64,000 nucleotides of DNA from Beroe forskalii (taxonomy: Eukaryota; Ctenophora; Nuda; Beroida; Beroidae). The notes below the pieces were generated by a model, which saw nothing but the letters and a program-made list of their open reading frames with translations, did not search any database and had not been told where the DNA came from. Position 1 is the stretch's first letter. Each line of letters begins with the position of its first letter. This document shows positions 1 to 11,529 of the stretch, in pieces. The translations under genes were made by a program, and so were the position numbers. The stretch spans positions 410,421 to 474,420 of the forward strand of contig WFMF01000106.1 in NCBI GenBank assembly GCA_011033025.1, given 5' to 3'.

Positions 1-27
1 ATTGTTATCTTCCTTATCAATAACGAT

Positions 28-33
28 TTTATT
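28..33 (-). terminator. candidate polyadenylation signal of the CFAP97D-like gene
   Basis: AATAAA on the minus strand about 300 bases after the stop codon at 334. It is the first clear hexamer seen downstream, giving a short 3' UTR at 1-333. Nothing else is recognised in that stretch. Confidence 0.4.
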
Positions 34-333
34 ACTTCTATGATATTACTGTCATGTTTTAAGAAAATGTAGATAATGTGCACAAGAAGTGAAGAAGATA
101 TTCCTAATTTCTTGAAAAAAATCAACCAAAATAAAGAAATTTGATTACTGCTTTCAAGAATAAGTCAAAGAGTGTGCTTTGGCTGACATTTCTATTTGAC
201 AGCTGAAGGGCACGAACAAGAGGAGGCTTCATCATCTCCGGAGTTTTCTAAGATACACAAAACAGATGACTTCTTAATCACATCTGCAGGAGGGCCTCAC
301 AAACACAAGGGTTCCGTTTAGCAACCACAACAG

Positions 334-3300
334 TTATAAACTTGCCTCCGGAGACTTTTTAGGGGTCGCACTGGTGGTCTTAGGCTCGGCAGATTTAACT
401 GATGCTGATGACTGGGGTTTTGTTGATGACCGTGGAGAGGCAGGAGGGGTGACTGCATCCTCAATGACAGCTACCTTGGGAGTAGCAGAGCTCTGGGCTG
501 GAGTGGAGGGCTTCTTGGCTGGACTTGCTGATGCTGCAGAAGGGGTGGCAGACTTTTCCGAGGGAGTCTTAGCAGCTGCAGGTGTCGCGGACTTTTCAGA
601 AGGGGTTGCAGGTTTAGATGACTTTGTAGTTGATTTTGGGGTTGCAGGTTTTTCACTTGGTGTAGTGGAACCAATCTGTGGTATTTCTGCTCCTGGGGTT
701 GCCGACTTCTTTGCAGGAGTTGCAGCTGATGCTGCAACTACAGGCGTGGATGACTTGGCAGTTGGAGTAGCACTACTTCCAGAAGTGGAGCTTTCCCTAT
801 CAAATTTTGCAGATTTTCCTGCTGGAGTTATGGTTTTTTCTGAAGCAGAATCATTCACTGGCGTAGTTGATGCAGCGCTTTTTGCTGCCGGAGTCGCTGA
901 TTTGGTCGCTGGAGTTGCAGGTTTTTCGGCAGCAGGAGTAGCCGTCTTTGTGGCAGGAGTTGCAGGCTTTTCAGCGGTTGGAGTTGCTGTTTTGGTGGCT
1001 GGGGTTGCAGGCTTTTCAGCGGCAGGAGTCGCAGATTTTGTGGCCGGAGTTGCAGGCTTTTCAGCGGCAGGAGTAGTCGATTTTTTGGCCGGAGTTGCAG
1101 GTTTTTCGGCGGCTGGAGTCGCTGCTTTTGTTGCCGGAGTTGCAGGTTTTTCAGCGGCCGGAGTCGCAGACTTTGTGGCCGGAGTTGCAGGCTTTTCGGA
1201 AGCTGGAGTCGCAGATTTAGTGGCTGGAGTTGCAGGCTTTTCGGCAGCAGGAGTCGCAGACTTTGTGGCCGGAGTTGCAGGCTTTTCGGAAGCTGGAGTC
1301 GCAGATTTAGTGGCTGGAGTTGCAGGCTTTTCGGCAGCAGGAGTCGCAGATTTTGTGGCTGGAGTTGCAGGCTTTTCGGCAGCTGGAGTCGCAGATTTAG
1401 TGGCTGGAGTTGCAGGCTTTTCGGCAGCAGGAGTCGCAGATTTTGTGGCCGGAGTTGCAGGTTTTTCAGCGGCTGGAGTCGCTGATTTTGTGGCCGGAGT
1501 TGCAGGTTTTTCGGCAGCTGGAGTCGCTGCTTTTGTGGCCGGGGTGGCAGGTTTTTCAGCGGCAGGAGTCGCAGACTTTGTGGCCGGAGTTGCAGGCTTT
1601 TCGGAAGCTGGAGTCGCAGATTTTGTGGCTGGAGTTGCAGGTTTTTCAGCGGCCGGAGTTGCTGTTTTTGTGGCTGGGGTTGCAGGCTTTTCAGCGGCTG
1701 GAGTCGCAGACTTTGTGGCCGGAGTTGCAGGCTTTTCGGAAGCTGGAGTCGCAGATTTTGTGGCTGGGGTTGCAGGTTTTTCAGCGGCTGGAGTTGCTGT
1801 TTTTGTGGCTGGAGTTGCAGGCTTTTCAGCGGCTGGAGTCGCAGATTTTGTGGCCGGAGTTGCAGGCTTTTCAGCAGCAGGAGTCGCAGATTTAGTGGCT
1901 GGAGTTGCAGGCTTTTCAGTGGCAGGAGTCGTAGATTTAGTGGCTGGAGTAGCAGGTTTTTCAGCGGCTGGAGTCGCAGATTTTGTGGCCGGAGTTGCAG
2001 GTTTTTCAGCGGCAGGAGTTGCCGTCTTTGTGGCCGGAGTTGCAGGCTTTTCAGCGGCTGGAGTTGCTGTTTTTGTGGCTGGGGTTGCAGGTTTTTCTGC
2101 AGCTGGAGTCGCAGATTTAGTGGCTGGAGTTGCAGGCTTTTCGGCAGCAGGAGTCGCAGATTTTGTGGCTGGAGTTGCAGGCTTTTCAGCGGCTGGAGTC
2201 GCTGCTTTTGTGGCCGGAGTTGCAGGTTTTTCAGCGGCTGGAGTCGCAGATTTTGTGGCCGGAGTTGCAGGCTTTTCGGAAGCTGGAGTCGCAGATTTAG
2301 TGGCTGGAGTTGCAGGCTTTTCGGCAGCAGGAGTCGCTGCTTTTGTCGCCGGAGTTGCGGGCTTTTCAGCGACTGGAGTTGCTGCTTTTGTTGCCGGAGT
2401 TGCGGGCTTTTCGGTGGCTGGAGTCGCAGATTTAGTGGCTGGAGTTGCAGGTTTTTCGGCGGCTGGAGTCACAGATTTTGTGGCCGGAGTCGCAGGTTTT
2501 TCAGCGGCTGGAGTTGCAGATTTTGTTGCTGGAGTTGCAGGTTTTTCAGCGGCGGGAGTAGCCGTCTTTGTGGCCGGAGTTGCAGGCTTTTCGGCGGCAG
2601 GAGTAGCCGATTTTGTGGCCGGAGTTGCAGGCTTTTCGGCAGCTGGAGTCACAGATTTTGTGGCTGGAGTTGCAGGTTTTTCGGCGGCTGGAGTTGCTGT
2701 TTTTGTGACCGGGGTGGTAGGTTTTTCAGCGGCTGGAGTTGCAGGCTTTTTAACCGGGGTTGCAGGTTTTTCTGCGGTTGGAGTTGCCGATTTTTTGGCT
2801 GGCGATGCTGATGCTGCAACCAATGAAGCCGGGGTTTTGCTCTTCTTTCCTGCAGAACTCTTACTTCTGTGTGAAGCCGAGCTCTTTCGTTTATCATCAT
2901 CAGAGCTTGAAGAATCACTCAAGATGGCATCCTTCACCTTCTCGAAGAACGTTTCCTCTTTCTCGGGGTCACTCTCGGAACTTGAAGACGATCCTGCGCC
3001 CTTGATTTGGTCAAAGAAACTGTCAGATTTCTTGGAAGCTGGTCGCGGACTCGGACTAGCTTTCTTCGATGAAGCTCGACTTTTTGTTGTCGTTTTCACA
3101 GGGCTCTTCTCATCTCGATCAGACTCGCTATCAGAACTATACGAGTAAGCTTTGGACGCTTTCCCTGAAGCACTGGCACTCTTGGCTTTGGTAGGAGTAG
3201 CCGACTTGGCAGGCGTTGAATGCCTTGACTTGGGGGTAGTCTTACCACTACTGCTATAATGAGACTTCTTGGAGACAACCCGGGAGGATGATTTGTGAGT

Positions 3301-4691
3301 GCTCGGCCCTCTCTCGTGATCAGACTCGCTTTCAGACGATGCTTGCACAATGGCCTTGTTTTGGTCAATGACAGGGAGTTTGAGACGCTCGGCTGTGGGC
3401 TCCCTGGAAGGCTCTTCATGATCATCACTGTAATAGTCTTCGCCGTACTGACAGGGAAAAGATGGTGACACTCACATCCCGCGCACGGCAATAAAAGGCG
3501 GTTCAATGTCGTCAATGCACCGAATTCTAACCCAAGATATGTAACGACACCACTCTTAACCGCCGAATACTTGTGCGAGGCATGCGCGCGTCTCAGTGAA
3601 TGGTAGTCTATGGCCCATGATAAGTAACGTCTCGACCTTTTGAGGCTCGACGTATTACGCCGTGCGAGGATACTTTTTAATTTTGGGGTGCGTTACAGCG
3701 CGCAAATGTGCTTTGTGTACGAATCATGTAGTAAAGCACATTTGCGCGCTATCACGCGCCGCAAAAAGTGCCAAGCGCGGCGTAAGACACCGCGCCTCGA
3801 AGGGTCGAGACACCACGGAAATCATTCTAAGAGAGAGCGGGGGTATTGTATGATCACAAAGGACGGTTATCATGCTAACATACCTCATCGTCAGACTCAG
3901 CGGCGGCTTCAGGCGCAGGAGAAGGCGAGGCCAGGGCGGCGGCGGCCTGATTTAGTCGCTGTTACCCGTATGTGTGCACGTGAATCGATCGATAAAACAC
4001 GCGTAAAAAGACGTTTTTTCGACAGAAATTCTATGAAAAGTAAATAGCGTGCATTGTAAAATGCGTGTCTTTATCAATCCCTTCATCGATCGATGCATGT
4101 GCACACATATTATGGGTTATACTTATATACCCCACACCGGAGAATAGCGGAAATATGACGGAATTATCATAGTAAACAATGAAAAATTCGAGTCGCATTT
4201 ATTCCGTGTGCGGGGTATAGAAGCAGAAAAACTAAACGCCGCTATAAGAAGTTTTTCAAATCTCAATAATATAACCGTGCAGGAGATGGGGACCAACATG
4301 CCAAGTTTATTATCAAGCACAGTGGATGATGCAACTTACTGGTTTAGTGCCTCTTCTGGTGCGACCAGCAGTAGTCCTTTCCTTCTGCATCATCTGGTAC
4401 CAATCTTCAGAGTACTTCCTGATGCTCTTCATGTACTTCTTGGTTTCACTCCAGTCGTCTTCCTGCGGACAATGATTTCATGACCATGTAGAATTGGGAA
4501 TAACGCGATTCTATGAAAAAAGTGCCTGATTCCCATTTTAATATCAACAGGAGCAATTTTCTAGCATACGGTTAATACTTACCCATTTCTTGGCACTGTA
4601 CTGAGGTTGCTTTGCTTGAATTCTGGCAAGGATCTTCTGATTTTCCAGAGTAACCCTAATCAGTTCTCTTGTTCGTTTCGACTTGTTCAAA
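334..4691 (-). CDS. CFAP97D1-like (Hemingway family) ciliary protein with long TP-repeat tail, 5' end missing
   Basis: Four exons join in phase on the minus strand: 4691-4583, 4462-4340, 3946-3884 and 3447-334 (stop TAA at 334-336), each with AG acceptor and GT donor. The first two encode LNKSKRTRELIRVTLENQ, then a segment ending in PQYSAKKW, then DWSETKKYMKSIRKY. This matches in order the C-terminal half of vertebrate CFAP97D1, as I recall it, an axonemal protein of sperm flagella. An acidic Ser-rich stretch with casein-kinase-like SDDE/SESE runs follows, then about 42 copies of a 15-residue unit such as EKPATPATKSATPAA. Vertebrate CFAP97D1 is only about 160-170 residues, so this tail of over 1000 residues is exceptional. 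Exon 4691 needs two bases from an upstream exon that I did not find; it must lie beyond the 12.5-kb element at 4782-17262. Family call fairly sure; function of the tail is unknown. Confidence 0.8.
890..2770 (-). repeat. 45-bp coding minisatellite (about 42 copies)
   Basis: A tandem 45-bp unit inside the last CFAP97D-like exon. Each unit encodes 15 residues with the pattern EKPATPATK(S/A/T)ATPAA. The period is a multiple of three, so changes in copy number keep the frame. Variation falls at a few positions (S/A/T after K; AA, AS or AT before E). The same property leaves a long open frame on the plus strand, which is not a gene. Confidence 0.95.
3629..3811. repeat. foldback MITE-like element in CFAP97D-like intron
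   Basis: The outer arms GTCTCGACC and GGGTCGAGAC are inverted. An inner pair of 17-bp arms (GCGCGCAAATGTGCTTT and its complement) flanks a short loop near 3715-3740. It lies between exons 3447 and 3884 of the CFAP97D-like gene. No clear target-site duplication was found. Confidence 0.6.
3971..4109. repeat. foldback MITE-like element with ATCGATCGAT arms
   Basis: The left arm GTGTGCACGTGAATCGATCG is repeated inverted at the right end (CGATCGATGCATGTGCACAC), with about 90 bases between. It lies in the intron 5' of the 63-base exon 3884-3946. Confidence 0.6.
4125..4220. repeat. small foldback element with TATACCCC arms
   Basis: TATACCCCACACCGGA near the left end is mirrored by TCCGTGTGCGGGGTATA near the right end, 1-2 differences apart. 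It sits beside the preceding foldback element in the same intron. Confidence 0.5.
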
Positions 4692-4781
4692 CTGATGAAA
4701 GAATGGGTTCAAGGATTGTAAAAGAATAATTGGTAGTGTTCAAAACGAAAGCACGTTTGGCAATTTGGCACAAAAATAGAG

Positions 4782-6110
4782 TCGGACTTCCATGTACCAC
4801 TTGTACCATTTCGCAAAAAGTGGTACAATATGGTACAAAAGTGGTACAAAGTCGTTTAATTCAGAAACTACACCTTGGAATTTGTTGAAACTTGGTTTAT
4901 ATGTTCATTGTATGTCCCTCAACACAATTGTAAAGTTTGAAACGAATCGTATGTGTAGTATCCATTTTAGAACACAAGGAAATCTCTCATTTCAAGAAAG
5001 TGGTACAAAATCGGCTTCAAAGACGGTTTAATCAAAAACTACACCTTGGAATTTGTTAAAACTTGGTTTATATGTTCATTGTATGTCCCTCAACACAGCT
5101 GTAAAGTATGAAACGAATCGTATGTGTAGTTTCCATTTTAGAACACAAGGAAATCTCTCATATCAAGAAAAGTGGTACAAAATCGGCTTCAAAGTCGATT
5201 TAATCAAAAACTACGCCTTGGAATTTGTTGAAACTTGGTTTATATGTTCATTGTATGTCCCTCAACACAGCTGTAAAGTATGAAACGAATCGTATGTGTA
5301 GTTTCCATTTTACAACACAAGGAAATATCTCATGTCAAGAAAAGTGGTACAAAATCGGCTTCAAAGTCGGTTTAATCAAAAACCACACCTTGGAATTTGT
5401 TGAATCTTGGTTTATATGTTCATTGTATGTCCCTCACCACAACTGTAAAGTATGAAACGAATCGTATGTGTAGTTTCCATTTTAGAACACAAGGAAATCT
5501 CTCATTTCAAGAAAAGTGGTACAACATTGGCATTAAAGTCGATTTAATCAAAAACTACGCCTTGGAATTTGTTGAAACTTAATTCATACGTTTATTGTAT
5601 GTCCCTCAACACAACTGTAAAGTATGAAACGAATCGTATGTGTAGTTTCCATTTTAGAACACAAGGAAATCTCCTTTCTTACACGTAAGAAAAGTAAGGT
5701 ACAAAATCGGCTTCAAAGTCGGTTTTAATCAAAAAACCAAGGCCTGGAATTTGTTGGAAACTTGGTCATAAAAAATTTTCCAAAACACCCCTTGGGAATT
5801 TTTGGGAAACTTGGTTTATTTTATTTTTCCTTTAAAAACTTAAATATGAAAAATTCATGGGTGGTTTCTTTTTAGAACACAGAAATCTCTAATTTCGAGA
5901 AAATACCGGTTTTAAGTCGATTTGTCAGAAACTAACATTAAATTTTTGAAATTGGTTTATTGTTCATTGTTTCCTCAAAAAATTAAAGTTAAAAAAGAAT
6001 CTATTTTTTTCCATTTTAAAACCCAAAAAGGAAATCCCCCTTTTTCAAAAAAAGGTAAAAAATGGTTTGAAGTCATTCAATAAAAAACTGCCCGGAATTT
6101 TTAAAAATTT
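4782..6110 (+). repeat. satellite A array, left arm (172-bp unit)
   Basis: A head-to-tail unit of 172 bp; equivalent points recur at 5053, 5225 and 5397. The unit contains AAAGTGGTACAAAATCGGC, CTTGGAATTTGTTGAAACTT and GTATGAAACGAATCGTATGT. About five clear copies lead into degraded ones after about 5740, where homopolymer runs are lengthened. Short open frames in each unit come from the repeat itself and are not genes. Confidence 0.92.
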
Positions 6111-7130
6111 CGGTTTATGAACCTCCACATAAAAGGAAGGGGGCCCAAAATTCGCCAATTTTTCAATTTGTTGCTGCTATGGACGTTGGAGCCCCCTGGG
6201 GTGAAAGAAAGAACTGGATTTTTGAAAATTTTTCAAATTTTTAAAAATCAAAAGGGGTTATAAAACAGGACCATCATGCTATTTAAAATTGTAATGCAAG
6301 AACGGGCTAAAGGAACTTAGCTCGGGATCATACTGAAATTTCTAGCAAAACACTGGGCCATACATTGTAGACCACCACAAATCTAGTCATTCCAGGTTAG
6401 AATTTGGGGCCATCTTACATAGCCCGCTTTTAATGAAACATTTTTCATGTGGGCTAAGCACATGGCCCATTTTTCTGAGTAATTTATATAGATGAATTTG
6501 CCTGTTTCATATGGTCTAAGTCAACACAGCCCATTATTGCACAAAATGAGGTTACAAATTCAGGCTTATTGATTATGGCAAAATATGTATTTTGGGCCAT
6601 CTGCTAACCTAAGTCAAAGTTTATAAGATTTGTAGTAAAATATCTCCATGGGATTCTGCAATGTGTGATTCCTGCTAGCAGTTGCCAGTTATTAATTTGT
6701 CTTTTACTACAGAGTCATGATCTGCGAAGCAAGCAAGAAAATCAAAACTGTCAGGTGAACAGAAAGATCCCGAGCGACTTCGAATGCTTCCAAACGCACA
6801 ATGTAACAGAACCCTTCATAGCACTCAAGATTCAAAAACACATTGCTTCCTCTTGAGGCAGCATAAGAGCTAAGCTCTTCTGTGTCTATTCTTTCGTAGG
6901 AACCAACATCTTCAGTAGACAGAAACTGAGTATAATTGTAAGCTATGTCCATAGAACTGGTTGATCATAACCTAGGAAGTCAAACGATGAGCCTGCCAAG
7001 TGCCAACACAGAAATGGTCCTTAGTATCTAGAATACAATTTGAAAGGACTTCATATAACACTCCATAATACGCCTCAGCACTTCATCATGATTTCACAGA
7101 ATCTCAGCAATTCAGTAACGCCATAAGTCC
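6111..7130. repeat. layer D, left arm, with an unassigned open frame
   Basis: Scattered hairpin motifs of the type GGGCTAAGCACATGGCCC occur, for example near 6450-6470. The right-arm counterpart is at 15480-15660. On the minus strand at 6707-6952 there is an 81-residue open frame containing STEDVGSYERIDTEELSSY, which looks more protein-like than its surroundings. It has no recognised domain, so I do not call it a gene. Confidence 0.45.
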
Positions 7131-7131
7131 A

Positions 7132-9076
7132 TTACATAGAACGCTTTCCAAACTTGCAAACACACCGGATCACGCCAAAGCTCTCCAGATCGCTTCCATG
7201 TGCTCCAATTCGCTTCCAAGCTCTAGATTGTTCCCCAGTTCTCTGGATCGTTTCCAAAGTGCTCCAAATGACTTCCCTAGCCTTCCTAGCCTTCCCTAGC
7301 CTCTCAAAAAGCTTCCAGATGGCTTCCAAGCTCTCAGATCGCTTCAAAGCCCTCCAAAATGTTTCCTTAGCACTCCTGGTCGCCTCGAATTCTTCCTAAT
7401 TGCTTCCAAGCGCCCCTGATCGGTTTCTATCTCTGATCACTTCAAAGCGCATAGTCGTTTCCAAGTGCTTCAAGTACTCGCTATAGCTTCCAAGAGCTCC
7501 ACACTGCTTTACACGCACTTCTGCTTCCTGATCCTTCCAAGCTCTCCAGATTGCTTACAGGCGCTCCTGCTTGCTTCAAGGTGCTCCTGGTTTCTGCCTA
7601 GTACTCCTGATTGCTCTTAGCCCACCAGGGCGCTACCAAATGCTCTCGATCGCTTCCAAGTGTCAAGTGCTCCAGAGCTCTTCCAAGTGCTCGTGATCGC
7701 TTCCCGTTCCAAGCGCTTTTGATCGCTTCCAAGCTTTGCAGATTGCTTCCAAGGTCTCCAGATCGCTTCTTAGCGCTCTTGGTCGCTTCAAAGCGCTCCT
7801 GACTACTTCCAAGCACTCCTGATCGCTTCCAAGCGCTCCTGATCGCTTCCAAGCTCTCTAGATTGTTCCCCAGTTCTCTGGATCGTTTCCAAGTGCTCCA
7901 AATGACTTCCTTGCCTTCCTAGCCTTCCTAGCCTCTCAAAAAACTTCCAGATGGCTTCCAAGCTCTCCAGATCGCTTCAAAGCCCTCCAAAATGTTTCCA
8001 AGCACTCCTGGTCGCCTCGAATTCTTCCTAATTGCTTCCAAGCGCCCCTGATCGGTTTCATATCCTCCTGATTACTTCAAAGCGCGTTTAGTCGCTCCCA
8101 AGTGCTTCTAAGTACTCGCTATAGCTTCCAAGTGTCTACATTGCTTACACGCACTTCTAAGCTTCCAGATCACTTCCAAGCTTTCCAGATTGCTTACAGG
8201 CGCTCCTGCTTGCTTCAAGGTGCTCCTGGTTTCTGCCTAGTACTCCTGATTACTCTTAGCCCACCAGGGCGCTACCAAATGCTCTCGATCGCTTCCAAGT
8301 GGCAAAGTGCTCCAGAGCACTTCAAGTGCTCGTGATCGCTTCCCGTTCAAGCGCTTTTGATCGCTTCCAAGCTTTGCAGATTGTTTCCAAGGTCTCCAGA
8401 TCGCTTCTTAGGGCTCTTGGTCGCTTCAAAGCGCTCCTGACTACTTCCAAGCACTCCTGATCGCTTCCAAGCGCTCCTGATCGCTTCAAAGCGCTCCTGA
8501 ACGCTTCTAAGGCCTCCTGATTGTTTCCAATTTATGCACTTGATCACTTTCAAGCGCTTTTGACCGTCTCCAGGCGATCTTGCTTTGTTCCAAAATCCAA
8601 ACCCCCTTGTTTCGTTCCATGCACACCTGGCCGCCTCTAAGTGCTCCTGATCGCTTCATAGCGCTCCTGATTGCTTCCGCCTTCAAAGCTCATAATAGCG
8701 TTTGCAAGTGCTCCTTTTAGCTTCCAAGTGTCAAGACCACTTCCAAGCATATCAGAGTGCTCCAAGCACTTCAGAACGCCTATGGGTGATTCACTGACTC
8801 AGATCAGCTCTTCACTCTTCGGACTACTTCGGATTGCTTCAATAGCCTTCAATACTCTTAAACCTACATATTAGTAGTTATAAGGAGTGCTTGGAAGCGA
8901 TCAGGAGGGCTAGGAAGCTATCAGGAGCGCTTGAAAGCAATCTGGAGCGATTGGAAGCAATCTGGAGCAATTGGAAGCAATCTGGAGCGATTGGAAGGAG
9001 CTAGGAGTGCTCAGAAGCAATCAAGAGCGCTTGGAAGTGATCAGGAGCGCACAGAAGCAATAAGGAGCGCTTGGAA
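7132..9076. repeat. 20-bp array B, left portion, with orientation switch
   Basis: A diverged 20-bp unit, AAGCAATCAGGAGCGCTTGG. It runs in minus orientation from 7132 to about 8870, then flips to plus orientation from 8880 to 9076. A block of about 700 bp within the minus part is itself duplicated (7190-7860 resembles 7850-8470). Short open frames here are by-products of the repeat. Confidence 0.9.
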
Positions 9077-9239
9077 TAGTCAGAGACCAAACCTCCATCC
9101 GTTAGATTTCTTTGTTAAAAGCGTTTTCTCGACTGATTTCGGTAATTAAGACCATCAAAAACAAAATGGGCCTTGTTGCCAACGAAATTTTTGTTGGCAA
9201 CAGGCCCAAATCGGCCACGCCCTTTTTTCTGTAATACGC

Positions 9240-10130
9240 TTGGCTGATTTTCTGTATCTCGGCCCAGGAAGGTCGTAGAGACTTCGTTTTGGGCGCAAAA
9301 GAATCGCAAAGGCCATGTTTTTATACAATTCTTCCTGAATATATGCCCTTATTAAATGCTCAGGAACAAAGTTATTGGCGAAAAACTAATTTTTTGGTCA
9401 TTCGCAAGACATGGCGGATGTAATTTTTGTATCTCGGCCCAGGAAGGTCGTAGAGACTTCGTTTTGGGCGCAAAAGAATGGCAAAGGTCATGTTTCTATA
9501 CAATTCTTTCTGGATATATGCCCCATAATGCTCAGGAACAAAGTTATGGGCCGAGAACCACTTGTTCAGTGAAGCGCAATATACAGTTTGGAGGCAATTT
9601 TTGTATTTCAGCCCAGAAAAGTCGTAGAGACTTCGTTTTGGGCGCAAAAGAATCGCAAAGGCCATGTTTTTATACAATTCTTCCTGAATATATGCCCTTA
9701 AATGCTCAGGAACAAAGTTATTGGCGAAAAACTAATTTTTTGGTCATTCGCAAGATATGGCGGATGTAATTTTTGTATCTCGGCCCAGAAATTTCGCAGA
9801 CTTTAATTTGGGCGTAAAAGAATCGCAAAGGCCATGTTTTTATGTAATTTTTACAGAGAAATTCCTCTAAAATATTCAGGAACAAAGTTATGGGCCAAAA
9901 ATTGATTTTCAGTCATTTGCCAGACATAGCAGAGGCTATTTTTGTACTTCGGCCCGGGAAGGTGGTAGAGGCTTCGTTTTTGGTGCAAGTGAATCGCAAT
10001 GACCATGTTTATATACGACTTGTTAGTTGTCGAATAGAAACATGCCCTAAAATGCTCAGGAGTTATCGGCAAAAACTGTTTTTGGTCATTCACAGGACAT
10101 GGCAAAGGCAGTTCTAGTATCTCAGCCCAG
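9240..10130 (+). repeat. C-unit array, left arm
   Basis: About five copies of a unit of about 172 bp containing GGTCGTAGAGACTTCGTTTT and GGGCGCAAAAGAATCGCAAA. Matching points recur at about 9269 and 9441. The array is mirrored in the opposite orientation at 11530-12390. Confidence 0.9.
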
Positions 10131-10640
10131 GAACCCTAACTTTAATTTTAGGCCTGACCCTATCTCGTGACCTGATACATACCCTTAAGACCTAAAGCCT
10201 TTATTGCAACAATTACAAAATCCCTACCTTCAATCCCTCACCAGTCACCACTCACCTCTTATTTAACGTTAACCATAACCCTACCACCTTACCATAAACC
10301 TAAGCCGGTAAGCCAAACCCCAAACTCCAACCTTGAACCCTAACATTTCAACAATAATCGCAGGCCTATGGCTATAACCATCACCCAAGCCTTAATAATT
10401 GTCGCCCATAATCGGAGTCCTCACGCCTTTAATTTTAATGCTAGTCAAAACCCCACAACCTGACCCTTACTAACCCTTAGTACCAGTAATTGATATTAAG
10501 TTATATGAGCCAGGGTTTAAGTTAAGAGGGCTTCTAGGCCATAGATATGGGGTTATATTAGCACTCGAGGTCAGGGTTAGGGTAAGGGGTTCGGGTTAAG
10601 AGGGGCACTGCCAGCTTATGGGAATACTCATGTACAGAGG
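10130..10640. other. central loop of C: degenerate CCCTAA-rich sequence
   Basis: A loop segment between the C arms with many loose CCCTAA/TTAGGG-like words (AACCCTAACATTTC, GGTTAGGGTAAGGGG). They are not in regular tandem order, so this is not a telomeric array. No gene seen. Confidence 0.4.
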
Positions 10641-10674
10641 AATGGGACGAAAAGCGAGTTTTCAGAGTTTTGAT

Positions 10675-10965
10675 TTCATTTTTATTTGAAGATTTTACTT
10701 CCATTCAAACAGCTGTAATACTTAACAGCCAATAACAGGAATATAAGGATTAAAGGTAATTTTAATGGGCAGCTTCTTATTTTTTCCTCCTGCCCAGTTT
10801 CGTGTTCGCTTGGCTGAGTAAACTGCCAGGCTGCATAGACTCGAGATGAATCCCTCGCACTTAGTACGGTAGGCAGGCCCGTAATCAAACCAGCAATGGT
10901 CTTTCAATTGAACTATTGATCTACGCCTTAACCAACTGGCAACTGCACTACCTGACCGTGAACTC
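10675..10965 (-). mobile_element. tRNA-derived SINE-like element in the loop of C
   Basis: On the minus strand the head carries an A-box-like TTGCCAGTTGGTTAAGGCG, as in Leu/Ser tRNAs, and a B-box-like GGTTTGATTAC. GGTAG/CTACC ends could pair. The following non-tRNA body runs to an AATAAAAATGAAA tail at low coordinates. Box matches are imperfect, so this is a SINE or decayed tRNA copy, not a working tRNA gene. Confidence 0.45.
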
Positions 10966-11079
10966 TTGGCACAGGAACCTTGAAGGGTTACGCTTGACAC
11001 ATGTAAATTCATGGCATGTAATTTAGGGCATGTTGCATATAATGAAAATGGCCATTACTTTTCTTGTTCCTTCCTTCTG

Positions 11080-11450
11080 TTCCAGGCTGCACCCTGGAAC
11101 TGGGCTTTGCCCATTGAGCCTAGTTTAATCCCAATCAATGGGAATATTATTAACACAGTCTGGCTGGGTCAGACCTCCCAGTGACTCATCTAGACGAAGG
11201 GAGGTGGTACAAAGCCACCGTCGGCAAGCCTCGTCTTGCTTTACAGTCTGATTGATGCCATGGGCGTTGGCAGCTTGCCGGTCCAGAGAGGTCCTGGACA
11301 GACTGGCTGCTCTCAGCTCAGAATATCCCCAGCACTCCGGTGGCTAAAACCACCCAGGAGTTCACACCTTTCGCCTAGTGTGTGCTAGGGATAGTCTCCA
11401 TGCTCAGCATGGCTGCCACCAGCCTGGTCGGTCAAACCAACCCTGGCCGT
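11080..11450. other. GC-richer unassigned insert in the loop of C
   Basis: About 370 bases clearly richer in G and C than the surrounding loop, with local inverted words (CCAGGCTGCACCCTGG, CCATGCTCAGCATGG). It resembles a transposon fragment by composition only; the family is unknown. Confidence 0.3.
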
Positions 11451-11529
11451 TTTACTAAGACTAAGCTATTCTTCAATTCTTTTGCGTCCATAACGAAGTC
11501 TCTATTCTCTACAAACTATCTGGGCCGAG

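Noticed and set aside
374-3148. 924-codon plus-strand open frame (VAGVAGFSAAGVADF repeats)
   Set aside because: It is the antisense of the 45-bp in-frame repeat of the CFAP97D-like exon. The minus frame has splice sites and a recognised domain upstream; the plus frame has neither.
4792-5582. Series of 60-80-residue frames such as MLKLGLYVHCMSLNTTVKYE
   Set aside because: One frame per 172-bp satellite unit, out of frame with each other (172 is not a multiple of 3). The same frames recur in every A array.
10130-10640. Internal telomere repeat
   Set aside because: CCCTAA-like words are scattered and irregular; no tandem TTAGGG run was seen.
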